This document shows positions 1-11,339 of a stretch of DNA of 64,000 nt, one piece after another. The position numbers and the translations under genes were made by a program. How positions within the stretch are numbered: the stretch's first letter is position 1; each line of letters starts with the position of its first letter. This DNA comes from Anaspis maculata (lineage: Eukaryota > Arthropoda > Insecta > Coleoptera > Scraptiidae): positions 36,293,745-36,357,744 of the forward strand of contig OX421962.1 in the NCBI GenBank assembly GCA_949128115.1. The letters run 5' to 3'. A model generated the notes under the pieces. It saw nothing but the letters and a program-made list of their open reading frames with translations, was not told where the DNA came from and ran no database searches.

Positions 1-1039
1 CTTACAACGTTCGAGTCTTTCTACTACATTTAAGTGTATTCTATCATGATTCATTATTCTCATCAAAGATACAGTACAGCCATACTTCTGATGCAACCCT
101 TTGTTTTGTATTGAATTAAAAAAAGGATCATTATTGTTTCTATTATCCTTTTCGCGGCAACTACTTAGGTACTATACCTAATGCCTGTATATGGTTTTCT
201 GCGCGGCATGTCCTACCTGATGCCCGAGTTCCGCTTGGCGTCCTTCCATCTCGGATGGACAGATTTCTGGAGATGAGAAGAGCCGTTACACATCGTTGTC
301 ATCTGTCAGCGACCACACCAAAGCCGTTCTATGATATCCGAGCAATTTATTGTTAGCTTACATACCGGTTTTTGTTACGGCCAGTTGCTACATCATAAAC
401 TGTTTTTATTGCAATTATTTGATTCAGCGGCGATGCGAAGGCGGCTTACCTTCGCTACAGTGCGTCCCATTAATCTATATGCGAACACGTGTATTTACTA
501 TAACACAACACACCGCAGACACACAAACTGTATGCAGTTCTCAGGAGTAGTGTTCGTCTGTGGGCAATAATTTTTCCTGAAGTGTCATTTCTTGGAAGCG
601 CAATACAATATTGCAATGCAATACACAGCAACGAACCGCGATCAGTTTGATCATCGCATGGTTGAAGGAGCAAAGCGGCTTAGCGACGAACCGATCTGGC
701 TCAAGAAATATCGGCGGACCGAACGCAGGCGTCGGCCAACCCGCAAAATATGTGAGGTCCGATTGTGGTTTCCGTAAAGTTGTCAAGAAGAGACAAAAAA
801 AACAACAAAGACCTCAACTTTAACTGAATCTTTTACAGTAACACCATAGCTAATGCGTTGAAAAGTGCTCACTAATTTAGTTTTTTTTACTTACACAAGG
901 TGTAACCTGATTCAAAGAAGATCTCAAGCAACACTCGCTGCAAAGCTACCTCTGACCAACGTCCTGGACCCGACTTCATGTCGGTATCCTACGTCGGTAC
1001 GACGTCCTTTTTGTGCTAGGACAATAATTAGTTCTCGGA
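1..1039. other. Unassigned DNA, no gene recognised
   Basis: Only short overlapping open frames on both strands are present, none with a recognisable domain or a convincing pair of splice sites. No clear repeat was seen here. Confidence 0.5.
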
Positions 1040-1665
1040 CCATTCGCCTCCAATTATTTATACCCATATACTCATATGTCTTATATGTCTGTGTGCCTTA
1101 TCTATCACAGTGCTTTTCCATAGTCTTGATAATTCCCCGTGTGATTTTCTATATGTGTGTCATTTGGAGCTCTAAAGAACCCACTCGTCTTTCTTTGTAC
1201 CTATTATTTGAAACCTTGTGTTTTTTGTGCCATTCAGAACTTTGATTAGCCTCTATACCTTTCTTTTTGTGTTGTTTTAGGAGACTAAATGGGCCCCCTC
1301 GTCCATCGTGTATGCATGTGTCCCTTTAAGGTCCCGCTAAGCTCTCCTGTCTTTACTTGTGCCTTTCCAAAATCTAGTGAGCCCCTTATCTCTTCTTGTG
1401 TTATTCGGAGCCCAAGTAGACCCCGTCGTGTTTTCAGGTGTTCACTGGGTCCCTACTGAATCCCATTGTCTTCTCTTGAATCTTTCTGGAATCTTGTAAG
1501 CCCCACCGTCTTCTTGTATTGCTCAGCAGGGCCCAAGGTGCACCTCGCGTCTTCATCTGTTGTTTAGAGTCTTAACAGAACCACCATGTCTTTTTTCGCT
1601 TCTTTGCGTCGCTTCCTCCACAATTGAGCTTCCTTGGGTCTGAATTTGTTGTTTGAAGCTTGTTT
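1040..1665. repeat. Degenerate minisatellite-like array (GGAGCCC/GAGCCCC motif)
   Basis: The stretch is built from diverged units of roughly 55-70 bp. Each carries a block resembling GGAGCCC..GAGCCCC followed by a T-rich block such as TTGTGTCTTC. Copies can be followed by eye at about 1167, 1278, 1380, 1408, 1445, 1498 and 1530. The same motif pair makes up the larger array at 6300-7960, so the two arrays belong to one family. A 126-codon open frame through it (865-1245) is a by-product of the T/C-rich units. Confidence 0.55.
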
Positions 1666-1670
1666 TTGAC

Positions 1671-1883
1671 CTAGTCAGAGCCAAGGTGAGTGGCGGCCGT
1701 CTCGGGTATTAACGGCCAGGAAAAATACGTTTTTGTGTGGAGGCATGCGAACAGCCTTTGATGGATATGATTGTTCACACGTAACGTAACGAATTTTCCT
1801 TGTTTCTTCTTCAAGATGAAAAAAGAATTATTTGAATATATTGAAAAACTCAAAAGTTATCTACATCTCAATACCTACCTACT
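1671..1883 (+). repeat. Direct repeat, copy 1 (about 213 bp)
   Basis: This segment and 2668-2877 align end to end in the same orientation. They share ctagtca-agcca-ggtgag, cggccgtctcgggta, aacggc, the run aaaa-gtttttgtgt followed by ggcatgcg, and the tail cctacctact. Identity is roughly three quarters by eye. The copy starts are 997 bp apart. Paired direct repeats of about 210 bp around 0.8 kb could be a tandem duplication or a small terminal-repeat element. No target duplication, primer site or polypurine tract was found. Confidence 0.6.
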
Positions 1884-2667
1884 CTGCTATCTGAAAATCC
1901 TACAATAACAATTCTGAAGGACCAAGTGACATGAAGATAGGCAAGCTGTGATCAATTATTGAAATTAGAAGCAAAAATAGGACAATTTTCCTGCAAACCA
2001 CGAAGCTTTTTCTAGAAAAATTATTTTAAAAATCGTCAATAGTTGAAGCTTCATTCAAGTTTATCATTTGAGTCCGGATTCCGATAAGCTGGGCCAGTTT
2101 TGCATTTTATAATGGAAGGGAAACCCGCGGAAAATTGAGAGAATTTTGACAGAAATTGTCAGAGAATGTTCAAGAGCCAATTACGTCTCGTTTAAAAAAA
2201 CAATTGGCGAAAATCTGATTACAAGTCGAAAAGTTTAAAATTTGCAGTTATTCTAAACAGGAAAACTCGAAATCCGTTGGTCCGATTTCAAAAATTTCTT
2301 CCTCAAAACTTAATTCAATATTTTCCCTAACTATGACTTGCAGCAAGTCTGCACCTAAAATAAATATTTCGTATGGCTTACCGCAGGTCGAAATTCACAC
2401 TGCATTATTTCTAATTCACGAAATGTTCAAGTTTCATTTTGAACAAATCACGGTCGGAAAATCGAAACCGTGTCGAGTTTGAACATAGGCTTGTACGACG
2501 CCCAATGCAATCTACTTTTGATATCAGTTGGAATTTTTTGAAAGAAAGCGATCTACGAGCAGAAAAGAGCATCTGAGTAGAGTTCTGCACCAAACGCGGG
2601 TATTCATTCATTCATTCATTCATTCAATTGTCTTATTTTCCTAGTCCTCCATTCCTAGTCTCCATTC
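1884..2667. other. Spacer between direct repeats, no gene seen
   Basis: AT-rich sequence with no frame longer than about 66 codons and no domain. It ends in an (ATTC)n tract. Confidence 0.4.
2602..2625. repeat. (ATTC)n microsatellite
   Basis: Six perfect tandem copies of ATTC. Confidence 0.9.
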
Positions 2668-2877
2668 CTAGTCAAAGCCAGGGTGAGCGGCCGTCTCGGG
2701 TAGTAACGGCTAGGAAAAAGGTGTTTTTGTGTAGAGGCATGCGGGCGACATTCAATGAATATGATTTTGCACACGTTTTGTAACAAATTTCCCATGTTTC
2801 TCCTTTACTATTGAAAAAGAATTATTCGAATATTTTGAAAAATAAAAGAATTATCGAGATTTCAAAACCTACCTACT
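2668..2877 (+). repeat. Direct repeat, copy 2 (about 210 bp)
   Basis: This is the second copy of the repeat at 1671-1883. Differences are scattered substitutions and small indels, so the duplication is not recent. It is preceded by two short echoes of its first bases (cctagtc at 2640 and 2654), which suggests slippage at this boundary. Confidence 0.6.
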
Positions 2878-3521
2878 ACCTACCTGATGTGAGTCTTGTC
2901 ATACTCTCCATTATGGTATTGTAGAAATCTATGACTGTTTTTATTACTTTCCATTCATTGGTTTTGATGAGAGATGAGTAGGTACAAAGTTTTCGTTGAC
3001 TTGTAGGTTCGGAAACTACTTGCAACCTTAATGTGAGAACGAATGGTGCAGACAGGGTTCTTTTAGGGGTAAGCTATAAACACAAACCCGTATACAATAA
3101 GCCAATTGCACTAAATTTGGTTCACTTTTTATCCAATAGGATCGCGACATGTAAGAGTTGGACGTGTACGTGTAGAGATTTGGCTTTATTGGCTCGGTCG
3201 GTCCGGTGTCAGCGTACTGACAGAACACGGGCAGCAGCTGACAAAAATTACATGAAGAAAATCTTCAGAGTTTTTTACTTTTTACTTACGTTAAGATTAC
3301 AGAAGACGTCGCGAATTGACGTATGGCAGACTTTTGACAATTTGACATTCTGATATCTGCAGAATGACAAGTGTAGATATGTACAACTGCATCAAAGCGC
3401 CGCCTACATGTTATCACCTTATTGGCGGAGGAGCTTTTTAAGAGCTTGTCGGATTCATGAGCAAACCTGCTATGCTTTTTAGAAGTCTTTCACCAACGAA
3501 ACTTAGAGATGTACAGTTGTA

Positions 3522-3769
3522 TACTGGCGGGCTCAAAAATGGAAACACTTGACACTTACTTAACATGTTGTTGTTTTCCTGATCTTTACAACAGCACAAA
3601 ATTGACATTTTTTTCTATGGCTAGCATAGCATAGCATAGCATAGGTTTCTGTGAGAATAGTAGTTCACAATTGGCCAAAATTATAGAAAATATAGATGAC
3701 AATTAGTCATTGTCAAGTGTTTCCGTTCATTGGTGTCCGATTATTGGTTATTATCAGCCCGCCGCAGTG
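3522..3769. mobile_element. MITE-like element with TA flanks
   Basis: The left end (tactggcgggct, then ggaaacacttgaca) is repeated in inverse at the right end (tgtcaagtgtttcc, then agcccgccgcagtg). The right arm has about 30 extra bases inside it. TA dinucleotides flank both ends (3520-3521, 3770-3771). About 250 bp long and non-coding, it fits a miniature inverted-repeat element of a TA-targeting DNA transposon. A (TAGCA)n tract lies in its centre. Confidence 0.65.
3620..3645. repeat. (TAGCA)n microsatellite
   Basis: About five tandem copies of the pentamer tagca, lying inside the MITE-like element. Confidence 0.85.
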
Positions 3770-3771
3770 TA

Positions 3772-6068
3772 CATATTTGTTGCAGAAAATTGTTATAATT
3801 GACGGATCGCCCTCAAATGCAATAGATATCGAGCTGAAAGGTATAAGATTCGATTAGTATGAAAAAATTAACTCGATATGTTGAGCCGCTTGAAAGATAT
3901 AAGAAATTCGCGCTACTCCGGAAAGCCCAGGCTTATAAACCCATTTCCTGTGGTTAATTTTTCAAGTTGGATGTTTACCGGTCAGGTGCAATTTTGGTAT
4001 GCCTAAAAGGAAAATTCTTGGTGGCTTTTAGGATAAGATATCTACAAACAAACCACATAGTGATACATCACACTTTTTAGAACAAGATACAAAATGGAAT
4101 GTTGACATCGTCGGTTCCAAGAAACGATCCATATATTTTTCAGATTATACTACATGGATGTGACGAAACCAAATTCGAAATTCTTAAACTCGACCAAAAT
4201 TAGTATGAAGATTAGAGCTTTTCGGGAGACAGAGACAACTCCATTACGAAACTCGGTGAGCATCAGTTTTCACGCCGAAGGAAAAAAGGCAGAATATTGC
4301 AAAACCCATCAAGTTTTTGTAATTGTAGGTGGGTACGTCCTTGCAAAATCAATCAATCCATCCTTTTGCTGATGCCTACTCTTATTGTTGAAACTGTTGG
4401 TCAATAACGTAGGGTTTTAATTGTTAGCGGACTCAATTTGGTTTAACAATATAATTAACAGTATATATTTATTATTGAAGATTGAGGTCCTATTACAGTC
4501 ATGTTGGGACACGAGCTTATGGAAGCCCGTGGTGTTGGTGGTGAGAACAACGTGTGGACGTGAATTATACACCTTCGCATCTTCGGTTTCTCTTACTTAA
4601 TAATCTTCGTCACCGCAATAAACATTTTCCTTATTTACAGTTTGCTTCTCCGGACCACATCGCGTAAATCTGATGCTGCATGCACATGTCTTCGACTGTT
4701 CCACGCTCGCCCTCCACACACGTGCGTTTATAACCCATTGTGTTCGACCATGGTCTCTGTGATCTGGAGATGCACAAGATCGTGATAAGATCCAAAAGTA
4801 GCTTTATGGACCTGTCGATCCGTGCTGGACTCACACCAAGAATTCAGGTGACGTCCATTCAAGAATAGAGCGAGCTCGGTCTAGTTCAGTTCGGCTTTTT
4901 TGAAGACTGGGCTAGGGACATGTCGCAAAACAAAAATTAATTACAAAATTGTTATTTAAGATTCAGAATTCAGATATATGCCAAGACCTCGGCCATGACA
5001 AGAGTTGCAATGTGCGAAGCCTAGAAGCCTGCAGGAAAACTACAATACAGGCACCACAATCGAAATTCTCTTTGGGAAAAACAGACACAAAGACAAACTC
5101 GATACTGATGAAATTTAGAGCCATTAACTTGAAAACTCCGGCGGAACAACAAAACTTCACAAAGAAACTGTAGATCTTAGGAAACTATTTCAAACATTCT
5201 TGATTCCAATAGTTGCCTAACGTTTCGCTTAATGTGTGATAAACACTTGATCGTTTTATGATCATCATCTTTTAACGAAAGAATATCGTCAAGAATTAGA
5301 GCCCACACACGCTACCATGCATCAAGTAGATGATGACCCAATCGCGGCACAAAAGCCTAATTTGTCGCCGGGAGAATCGGACATAATTCCTGAAATTTAT
5401 AGCCGGCAATCTCACATGGCTTGGCGTTTGGCGGCTTGAGGTGTAAAACCGCAACCCAAGAGCCCACCCTGACGGCGACAACAACGCTCAATGCAACCGG
5501 ATTGCTTTAAAAAAACCGCCGCTAAGACCCGGTCGCAAAAGAAAGACGACGAGAGAGGATCGGATCGAAAGTGTTTACGATCGTCGCGCATAGTGGCTGC
5601 TCGCCCTTTCGCGGTCAGCGGCGATATTCGGAAATAATAACAATGGAACCATCCGGAGAAGATGATGGTGGGCTGGCTGTTAACCTCTTGCCACCCGCTT
5701 CAGTTAACACAAAGAATTTTGCGTGACTCCGACCATGAAGCCTGGTGCGAATTTTCAATTAGCCCAAAAATGCCTGGCGTAATGAGAAATTTGAGTACAA
5801 CATCAGCAGCAGCGCCGGCAACCCAGCAGACGTGTACAATTTCAATATTTTACGACGATGGTAGCCTTGCATCAGAGGCAAGTATATTCGAGTAATTTGA
5901 AACTTTGGCGGTCTCACTATTGCTCATAAGTTTGTGGTCATAATCAATCTTCCACAGTTGAAGCAATCAGTGAGTGTGACCGACGAATCTTGCAATCGTT
6001 CTCAGGTCTCAATCTTCACCTAGTCAGTTGTCATCTCAGCCGCTTTTTGGCTTCTTTTCTTCGTAACA
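3772..6068. other. Unassigned DNA, no gene recognised
   Basis: Frames are all below 85 codons and overlap on both strands. No domain, convincing exon or repeat was recognised in these 2.3 kb. Confidence 0.45.
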
Positions 6069-6250
6069 GGAACGAATTTCCCCTAAAAGAATTTTGTCGG
6101 AACCAATTTCCCGGAAATAATTTCCCCTGGGAGGAATTTCTCTGGAATGAAGTCCACCGAAATGAACTTCCATCGGAAATAATTTCCTCCGGAAGAAATT
6201 TCCCCAGAATCAATTCCACCGCAATGAACTTTCATCGGAAATAATTTCGC
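6069..6250 (+). repeat. Short tandem array GGAANNAATTTCC, left arm of inverted pair
   Basis: About ten diverged units of 14-18 bp with the core ggaa..aatttcc. The array at 7985-8115 reads as its reverse complement, including the interior strings aataatttcc and ccaccgaaatgaa. Together they bracket the minisatellite at 6300-7960. Confidence 0.7.
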
Positions 6251-6299
6251 TTGGAGGGCGAACAGTATCTCAAAACCCAATATTCAATCTCCTCCTTCT

Positions 6300-7960
6300 T
6301 CTATAGGACGTGACCGGACAATTAATCGCCAAATAATATTTTGCCCTTTACCTTAGCTTTAAAATGTCCCTTTGTGTTTTCTCGTTTCTTTTTGAACGTG
6401 AGGCCCCTTTTGCAATCTTCTGTTATCAAGAGGTCCATTCGGCCCCCACTGTTCCGTCCTCAATGTAATTTGGAGCCCTGCTGAGCCCCCTTACATTTTC
6501 CATGACTCCCGGAGCAGCAAGCAACGTTATGCCGTCATATCATGTTTAGAGCCCTTATCGGGCCCCATTGTGTCTTCAAGTGTAGCCGGAGTCCTGTTGA
6601 GCCTTCTTATGTTTTTTCATGGCTTTCGGAGTATAGGTACCTACCGGTATGCCTCATTTTCCGTTATTCTGTTCTACAGAGGTCCATTGACCCCCTTGTG
6701 TCTTCAATACCGTTTCAAGTTCTGTTGAGCTCACTTGCACTTTTTTGAGGCTTTCGAAGCACTAGTATGTTCCTTGTGCCTGTATGTGGTATTCGGCCTG
6801 AAATCGAGTCCCCTTGTGTCTTCAAGCATAATCTCGAACCCTAATGACTTAATGTGCTTCATGGCTTCCAAAATTCCACACGGTCCTCTTTTGCTATCTT
6901 GTGTTATCCACAAGCTTAATAAGAGCTCCAGTGGCCCCCTTATTGGGTCTTCAATTTAATTTGAAGCCCTGCTGAGCATTTTTATTTACTCTCAGAGGCT
7001 GATAATCACCCTTCTGCCATCATATTATTCGGAGTCCTTTGGGGCCCCCTTGGTTTCTTCGAATGTAGTGTAGTTGGAGCCCTGATATGAGTCCCCGTAT
7101 GTGTTTTGTGGAATTTAGAATACAGTGAGTTTTTTTCGCCTGCTCTCATTTTACAGAGCTTTATTGGGCCCCTTTGTCGTTTTTTCATAACTTTGGGAGT
7201 TCTATCGGACACCTTGTGCCTTCTCCAAACTAAATGTGGAGCGGTCGTGGCCAAGTGGTATAGGTCATGGCAAGCTGACCCACTCGCGCTGCGCTGTGTG
7301 GGTTTGAATCCCGCTACATCCATGAATATTTTGTGCTATCCCCGAGGTTGCATGATAGAGCAGCTAATAGATGAATGTCGCCTCGTTAGGGAAATAAAAT
7401 AAATAAATAAAATAAATAAATAAAATAAATGTGTAGTTTTGAACCCTATATAATCAGCTCACTCATGATTGCTTCGGCTTTCAGAGTACCAGTGAGCCCC
7501 GTTTCGCCTTCTTTTCTTATATACATCCTCTTGGATCCCTTTGTATAACCAATATCGTCTGAAGCCCTACTGAAGTACTGAACCCGCTTGCATTTTCCAT
7601 TGGCGTTTGGATTCCTATTGGGCCTCCTTTTGCCGTAATGTGTCATCGTTTGGTTGGAGACCTGATGAGCCCCTTGATGGTTTTTTGTAGCTTTCAGAAT
7701 TCCAGTAAGCCCCCTTTTGTCTAATTTTGTTATATCAAGCCCTCTGCCCCCATTGTGTCACCAATATCGTTTGAAGCCTTACTGAGCCACCTTGCATTTT
7801 TGCGTGGCTTTCGAATCTTTATTGTGGACCCCCTTGTGCCCTCATGTGTCATTTGGAGCCCTGATGAGCTTACGTTTTTCCGTAATTTTCAGAGTTGAGT
7901 AAGCTCCCTTTTGCCTTCTTTTATTCAGGGCTTCATTGGTCCCCGTCGTGGTTTTTCCAT
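6300..7960. repeat. Large degenerate minisatellite bracketed by inverted arrays
   Basis: More than twenty diverged units of roughly 55-70 bp each combine a GGAGCCC(T)..GAGCCCC block with a TTGTGTCTTC-like block, for example near 6470, 6550, 6590, 6810, 6960, 7075, 7665 and 7855. It is the same family as 1040-1665. A SINE has inserted into it at 7239-7425. With the arms at 6069-6250 and 7985-8115 the whole unit spans about 2.05 kb. Confidence 0.65.
7239..7425 (+). mobile_element. tRNA-derived SINE (tRNA-Ser-like head)
   Basis: The head carries a pol III A box, tggccaagtgg (7248-7258), and a B box, ggtttgaatcc (7301-7311), as in a tRNA gene. The start gcggtcgtggccaagtgg resembles tRNA-Ser. An unrelated body follows, and the element ends in an (AAATA)n tail from 7392. 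An 8-bp direct repeat, taaatgtg (7231-7238 and 7426-7433), flanks it and is the likely target duplication. It is nested in the minisatellite, so it is younger than the array. Confidence 0.85.
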
Positions 7961-7984
7961 TTTCGGAGCTCAGTGGGGTTCGGT

Positions 7985-8115
7985 GAATTTATTTTGAGGG
8001 AAATTCAATTAAACGGAATTTATTCTGGAGGAATTCTTTCTGAGGGATTTTCATTTCGGTGGAAATCATCCTGGGGAAATTCCTTCAAAAGGAAATTATT
8101 TCCGGGGAAACTCGT
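7985..8115 (-). repeat. Short tandem array, right arm of inverted pair
   Basis: Diverged gaggaaatt / ggggaaatt units are the reverse complement of the 6069-6250 array. They close the bracket around the minisatellite just before the transposon at 8165. Confidence 0.65.
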
Positions 8116-8164
8116 TTCTGGATTCGTCAATGGTGATACCTACTATACGATACCTATGGTCCTA

Positions 8165-9237
8165 TTCGCGATTTAAATTAATTTTTCCCGCCACAAAATG
8201 GCTGCGAAAGGCGGAATTCAACTGACAGCCCGAGGTGACATAAGATGTCACACTCACAACTCAAAACCTCACTTTTATTTATCAATCACCCACCACTCAG
8301 TGTTTACTGTTTATTCCAGTTTACTCTCGTCTTGGCTTCCTAGTGTGGTCCCAGTTCCCAGATAGTGCGTCTGTTTGCTGTATTCTAGTTTTGCGAGTAA
8401 ATTTAAATGATTGTTGTGTTATTTGTTCTTATTACGACTGTTATGGGAGGTATTTGCTTGTCGTTGGAAGAGATTTGCAATTATTTGCGTGCCGCCTCTC
8501 CAAGCTCCCGGAACTTTGTGGAAGGTGAAGCAGTAGTAAATACAAAAAACCACATAGTTCTATATGGAACAACTATCACAGGTAAATGGACTGATTTTGG
8601 CAAGAAGTTGTAAGTCCAAGTCCAAATTCCCCAGGCAATCAGAAGCTTCAGGTGTCACCTTCACGAAGACCTCTAGAGAAACCTGGTATGCGCGTGAAGG
8701 CCACGCAAATGTGACGTGTTGTACTGTCTGGTTTTTCAAGCGACAATCACATTCGGGGGATTTGGTAAGCTCCCACTGGTAAAACGAATCAGCACATCGT
8801 CCGGGACCTGTGCGAACCCTGTTGAAGTTCCAAAAGGTGCTTCATGGACGTTTAGGAGCTGGTGTCATTCGGGTACAGCTTGTTGAGCCCAGTCTTCTTT
8901 CAATTTCTCTTATCCATCAAAGTTTCCTAGTTCACGTTCTGTGACTAACGATGGTCGATGAGATACAGTAATACTACTAAACACAACAATCACCTTCAAA
9001 TTCACACGCAAAACTTGAATACAGCAAACAGACGCACTATCTGGGAACTGGGACCACACTAGGAAGCCAAGCCGAGAGTAAACTGGAGTAAACAGTAAAC
9101 ACTGAGTGGTGGATGACTGATGAATAAAAGTGAGGTTTTAAGTTGTGAGTGTGACATCTCATGTCACCTCGGGCTGTCAGTTGAATTCCGCCTTTCGCAG
9201 CCATTTTGTGGCGGGAAAAATTAATTTAAATCGCGAA
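8165..9237. mobile_element. Non-autonomous DNA transposon with 256-bp terminal inverted repeats
   Basis: Bases 8165-8420 are repeated in inverse at 8980-9237 with only scattered differences. The termini read ttcgcgatttaaattaattt inward and are flanked by TA (8163-8164, 9238-9239). The 0.56-kb centre has a 68-codon frame (8407-8613) starting inside the left repeat. It has no transposase signature that I can name. The long repeats and TA target fit a foldback-type or Tc1/mariner-like derivative, but the superfamily is not established. Each repeat carries acaaaatggctgcg, a YY1/Pho-like motif. Confidence 0.8.
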
Positions 9238-9287
9238 TATGTAAGGTTCATACTAAGTACACATTTTCATTAAAAGTTGTTTCTCTC

Positions 9288-9371
9288 TTTCTTCCCCCCC
9301 CCCTCTCCCCCCCTCTCTCTCTCTTCCCCCCTCTCTCTCTCTCCCCCCCTTCTCTCTTCCCTCTCGCTCTA
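9288..9371. repeat. C/T-rich microsatellite
   Basis: Imperfect mix of C runs and (CT)n, pyrimidine-only over most of its length. Confidence 0.85.
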
Positions 9372-9381
9372 ATCGTAGGTG

Positions 9382-9542
9382 CAGTCATTGCCCATTAAAA
9401 ATGCGGTCAGCTAATGACGCGAAGTGTACTGATTTTGCAAATTTTTGGCTTGGTGTCACAGTGACAGAGTAGCCGAAATTCTAAAAGTGAGTACACTTCG
9501 CATTAACGATTGTACCTAAGCGTTTTTAATGGGTAATAACTG
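9382..9542. mobile_element. MITE-like inverted-repeat element
   Basis: The left arm (cagtcattgcccattaaaaa to cgcgaagtgtact) mirrors the right arm (agtacacttcgcattaa to tttttaatgggtaataactg). It is about 160 bp with no coding potential. The right end abuts TA; the left end abuts TG, which may be a mutated TA. Confidence 0.65.
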
Positions 9543-9777
9543 TACGTCATGGATAGACGCCATCACTGGAAATATATGGTCATTATGTTTTTTTGGAGAT
9601 CTCTTCCTTGATCTCTTCTGTCAATTGAATTTGTTGTCAAGGTGACGTATAATCAAAATCGATTTTTATCTCAAGATAAATTTTCCTGGACGATGAGTAC
9701 CATAGATACGCAATTATTACAATAATTGTTTCCTTGGTGTTTCTAGTACCCGGAATTTATCTGGAATGGAAGGTGTA

Positions 9778-10444
9778 TTGTAACCTACTGTTAATATGTT
9801 CAACTATTTTGGCTGTGATCGTCGTTGCCCCCTCCTCTTTTACTACGGACCCTACGTTTCAAGTTCTTTGTTCTAGACGAGAACGCAAATTAGGGAAAGC
9901 TGCTATAAGTTCAGTGAAACACGGATAAATGGACTAACAAAGTGGATTCTATTATTTTATTTTACTAGCCAGCAAAGTTCAAATGAATCTGTCTCTTTTC
10001 TCAAAACAGCTGAAACAAGAAAGCTGACAGAATGACAAAATGACACACAAATAAAACAAGAAAAATCCATAAAAAATGTTTTTCTTCTTTTCGTCTCAAG
10101 CTGGCCATAGGAGGTTTTGCCTTTATTTAATTAGTGATACAAGTGTGAAAAATTGCATATTGGATAATACAAACACCCAGACATTTGACCGGGAATCGAG
10201 CTCGGGACTCCCAAGGCCGCAGGCAGCCAGACAACCACCTGCGCCACGGGGCCGGGCCATCTAGAAAGAAAAATCAATAAAATCAATGCAAGAATAATGT
10301 AACAAAACACGAAAGTGAATGAATAAAAAACAACATAATAATGATACATGTCAAACTGTCAGCAAAAGAAAAAGGAAGAGTGACGGATTCAAAAACAGAC
10401 ACCTATGGAAAGAACTCGTCAAAGAAACCCCTGTGTATGGGCCG
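9778..10444 (+). repeat. Dispersed repeat family, copy A (interrupted by a SINE)
   Basis: This segment aligns in the same orientation with 24151-24650. Shared landmarks are ggctgtgatcgtcgttgc, tcttttctcaaaac, aacaagaaaaatc, catgtcaaactgtca and aaagaaacccctg. Copy A contains the SINE at 10101-10260, which copy B lacks, so the SINE arrived after the family spread. Neither copy shows a protein frame. The ends are not defined by inverted repeats. Confidence 0.65.
10101..10260 (-). mobile_element. tRNA-derived SINE, second family, copy 1
   Basis: Read on the minus strand, the head has an A box like tggcgcaggtgg and a B box like gctcgattcccgg at tRNA-like spacing. It aligns along its length with 45465-45622. 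Both copies end with gcctttatt..ggccatagg on the plus strand. It is nested in the dispersed repeat of 9778-10444. No clear target duplication was found. Confidence 0.75.
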
Positions 10445-11339
10445 TTTTAATAAGTCAAACAAAATGAGATGCATTCTGGGTATATTGGTGCAGTCAGTCA
10501 TCGGCCGGTAAAACTACGTCAAGTTGACATGGACAGAAAATGATTGTACGATGGTTTCGGGTTCGCCTTCGGTCACATTGCTCGAGGTGCTCACCACGCT
10601 TTCGCACCACGTACTTTCTTTCCCCGCTAGTCTGTGCTTCTACGTTTCGCTTAGGTGTGCCTGCTTATGGCACATTCATGTTTCCACAAGACCATTGATA
10701 GAGAGGTAGGTGAAAACACCCATGTAATCACATTTCCCGAAGCAAATCGCCTTTCTTACACAATCTGCGATTTCGCCGCTCGATTTTAACACGACACTTG
10801 TAAGGAAAACACGAATTATCACCTAGATATCCTCGTAGAACAGGCAAAACAATTTTTTTGGGGAAATTGGCAATTGTTTGACATTTTCAAGCACGTGAGT
10901 TGTCAACTTGGCAACTGAATTTCTTTATCAATCTATCAAATTCCCAACTCCCGCCAACTCGAACCTGAACCATGGCAACGTCTCTACTGTACCGACCGAT
11001 GACTGACTGTACCAATATACCACGAACCTGTAATATAGCTGGACTGCTAATACCCCAGATTCCCCCAACATTTTATGACCCCCCCTCTGGAAGTCGCCAT
11101 CTTATTATGCACCAGTGGACTCAAACGTTTAGTGGCGGCCTCGATGGTAGCTCACAATTTGCAAACGAGAAGTTTTTTGTATTGATGACTGTGACTAGAT
11201 ATTCGATTTCATAAATATATAATTTTAGTGTGTATTGATATAATTTTCAGCTAAATTTGTTGCCGATCCATGAAGATTTGCAAGAGTTTACTGTAAACAA
11301 ATAGAACGTTTGAAGTTCACTGGAATAGTTTTCGCTCGG
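10445..11339. other. Unassigned DNA, no gene recognised
   Basis: Only short frames (at most 80 codons, 10972-11214) without domains. No repeat was recognised. Confidence 0.4.

Noticed and set aside
865..1245. 126-codon open frame
   Set aside because: It runs into a T/C-rich minisatellite; the frame follows the repeat composition.
7239..7425. Functional tRNA-Ser gene
   Set aside because: The tail, body, target duplication and long distance to any terminator fit a SINE better; no complete acceptor stem was found.
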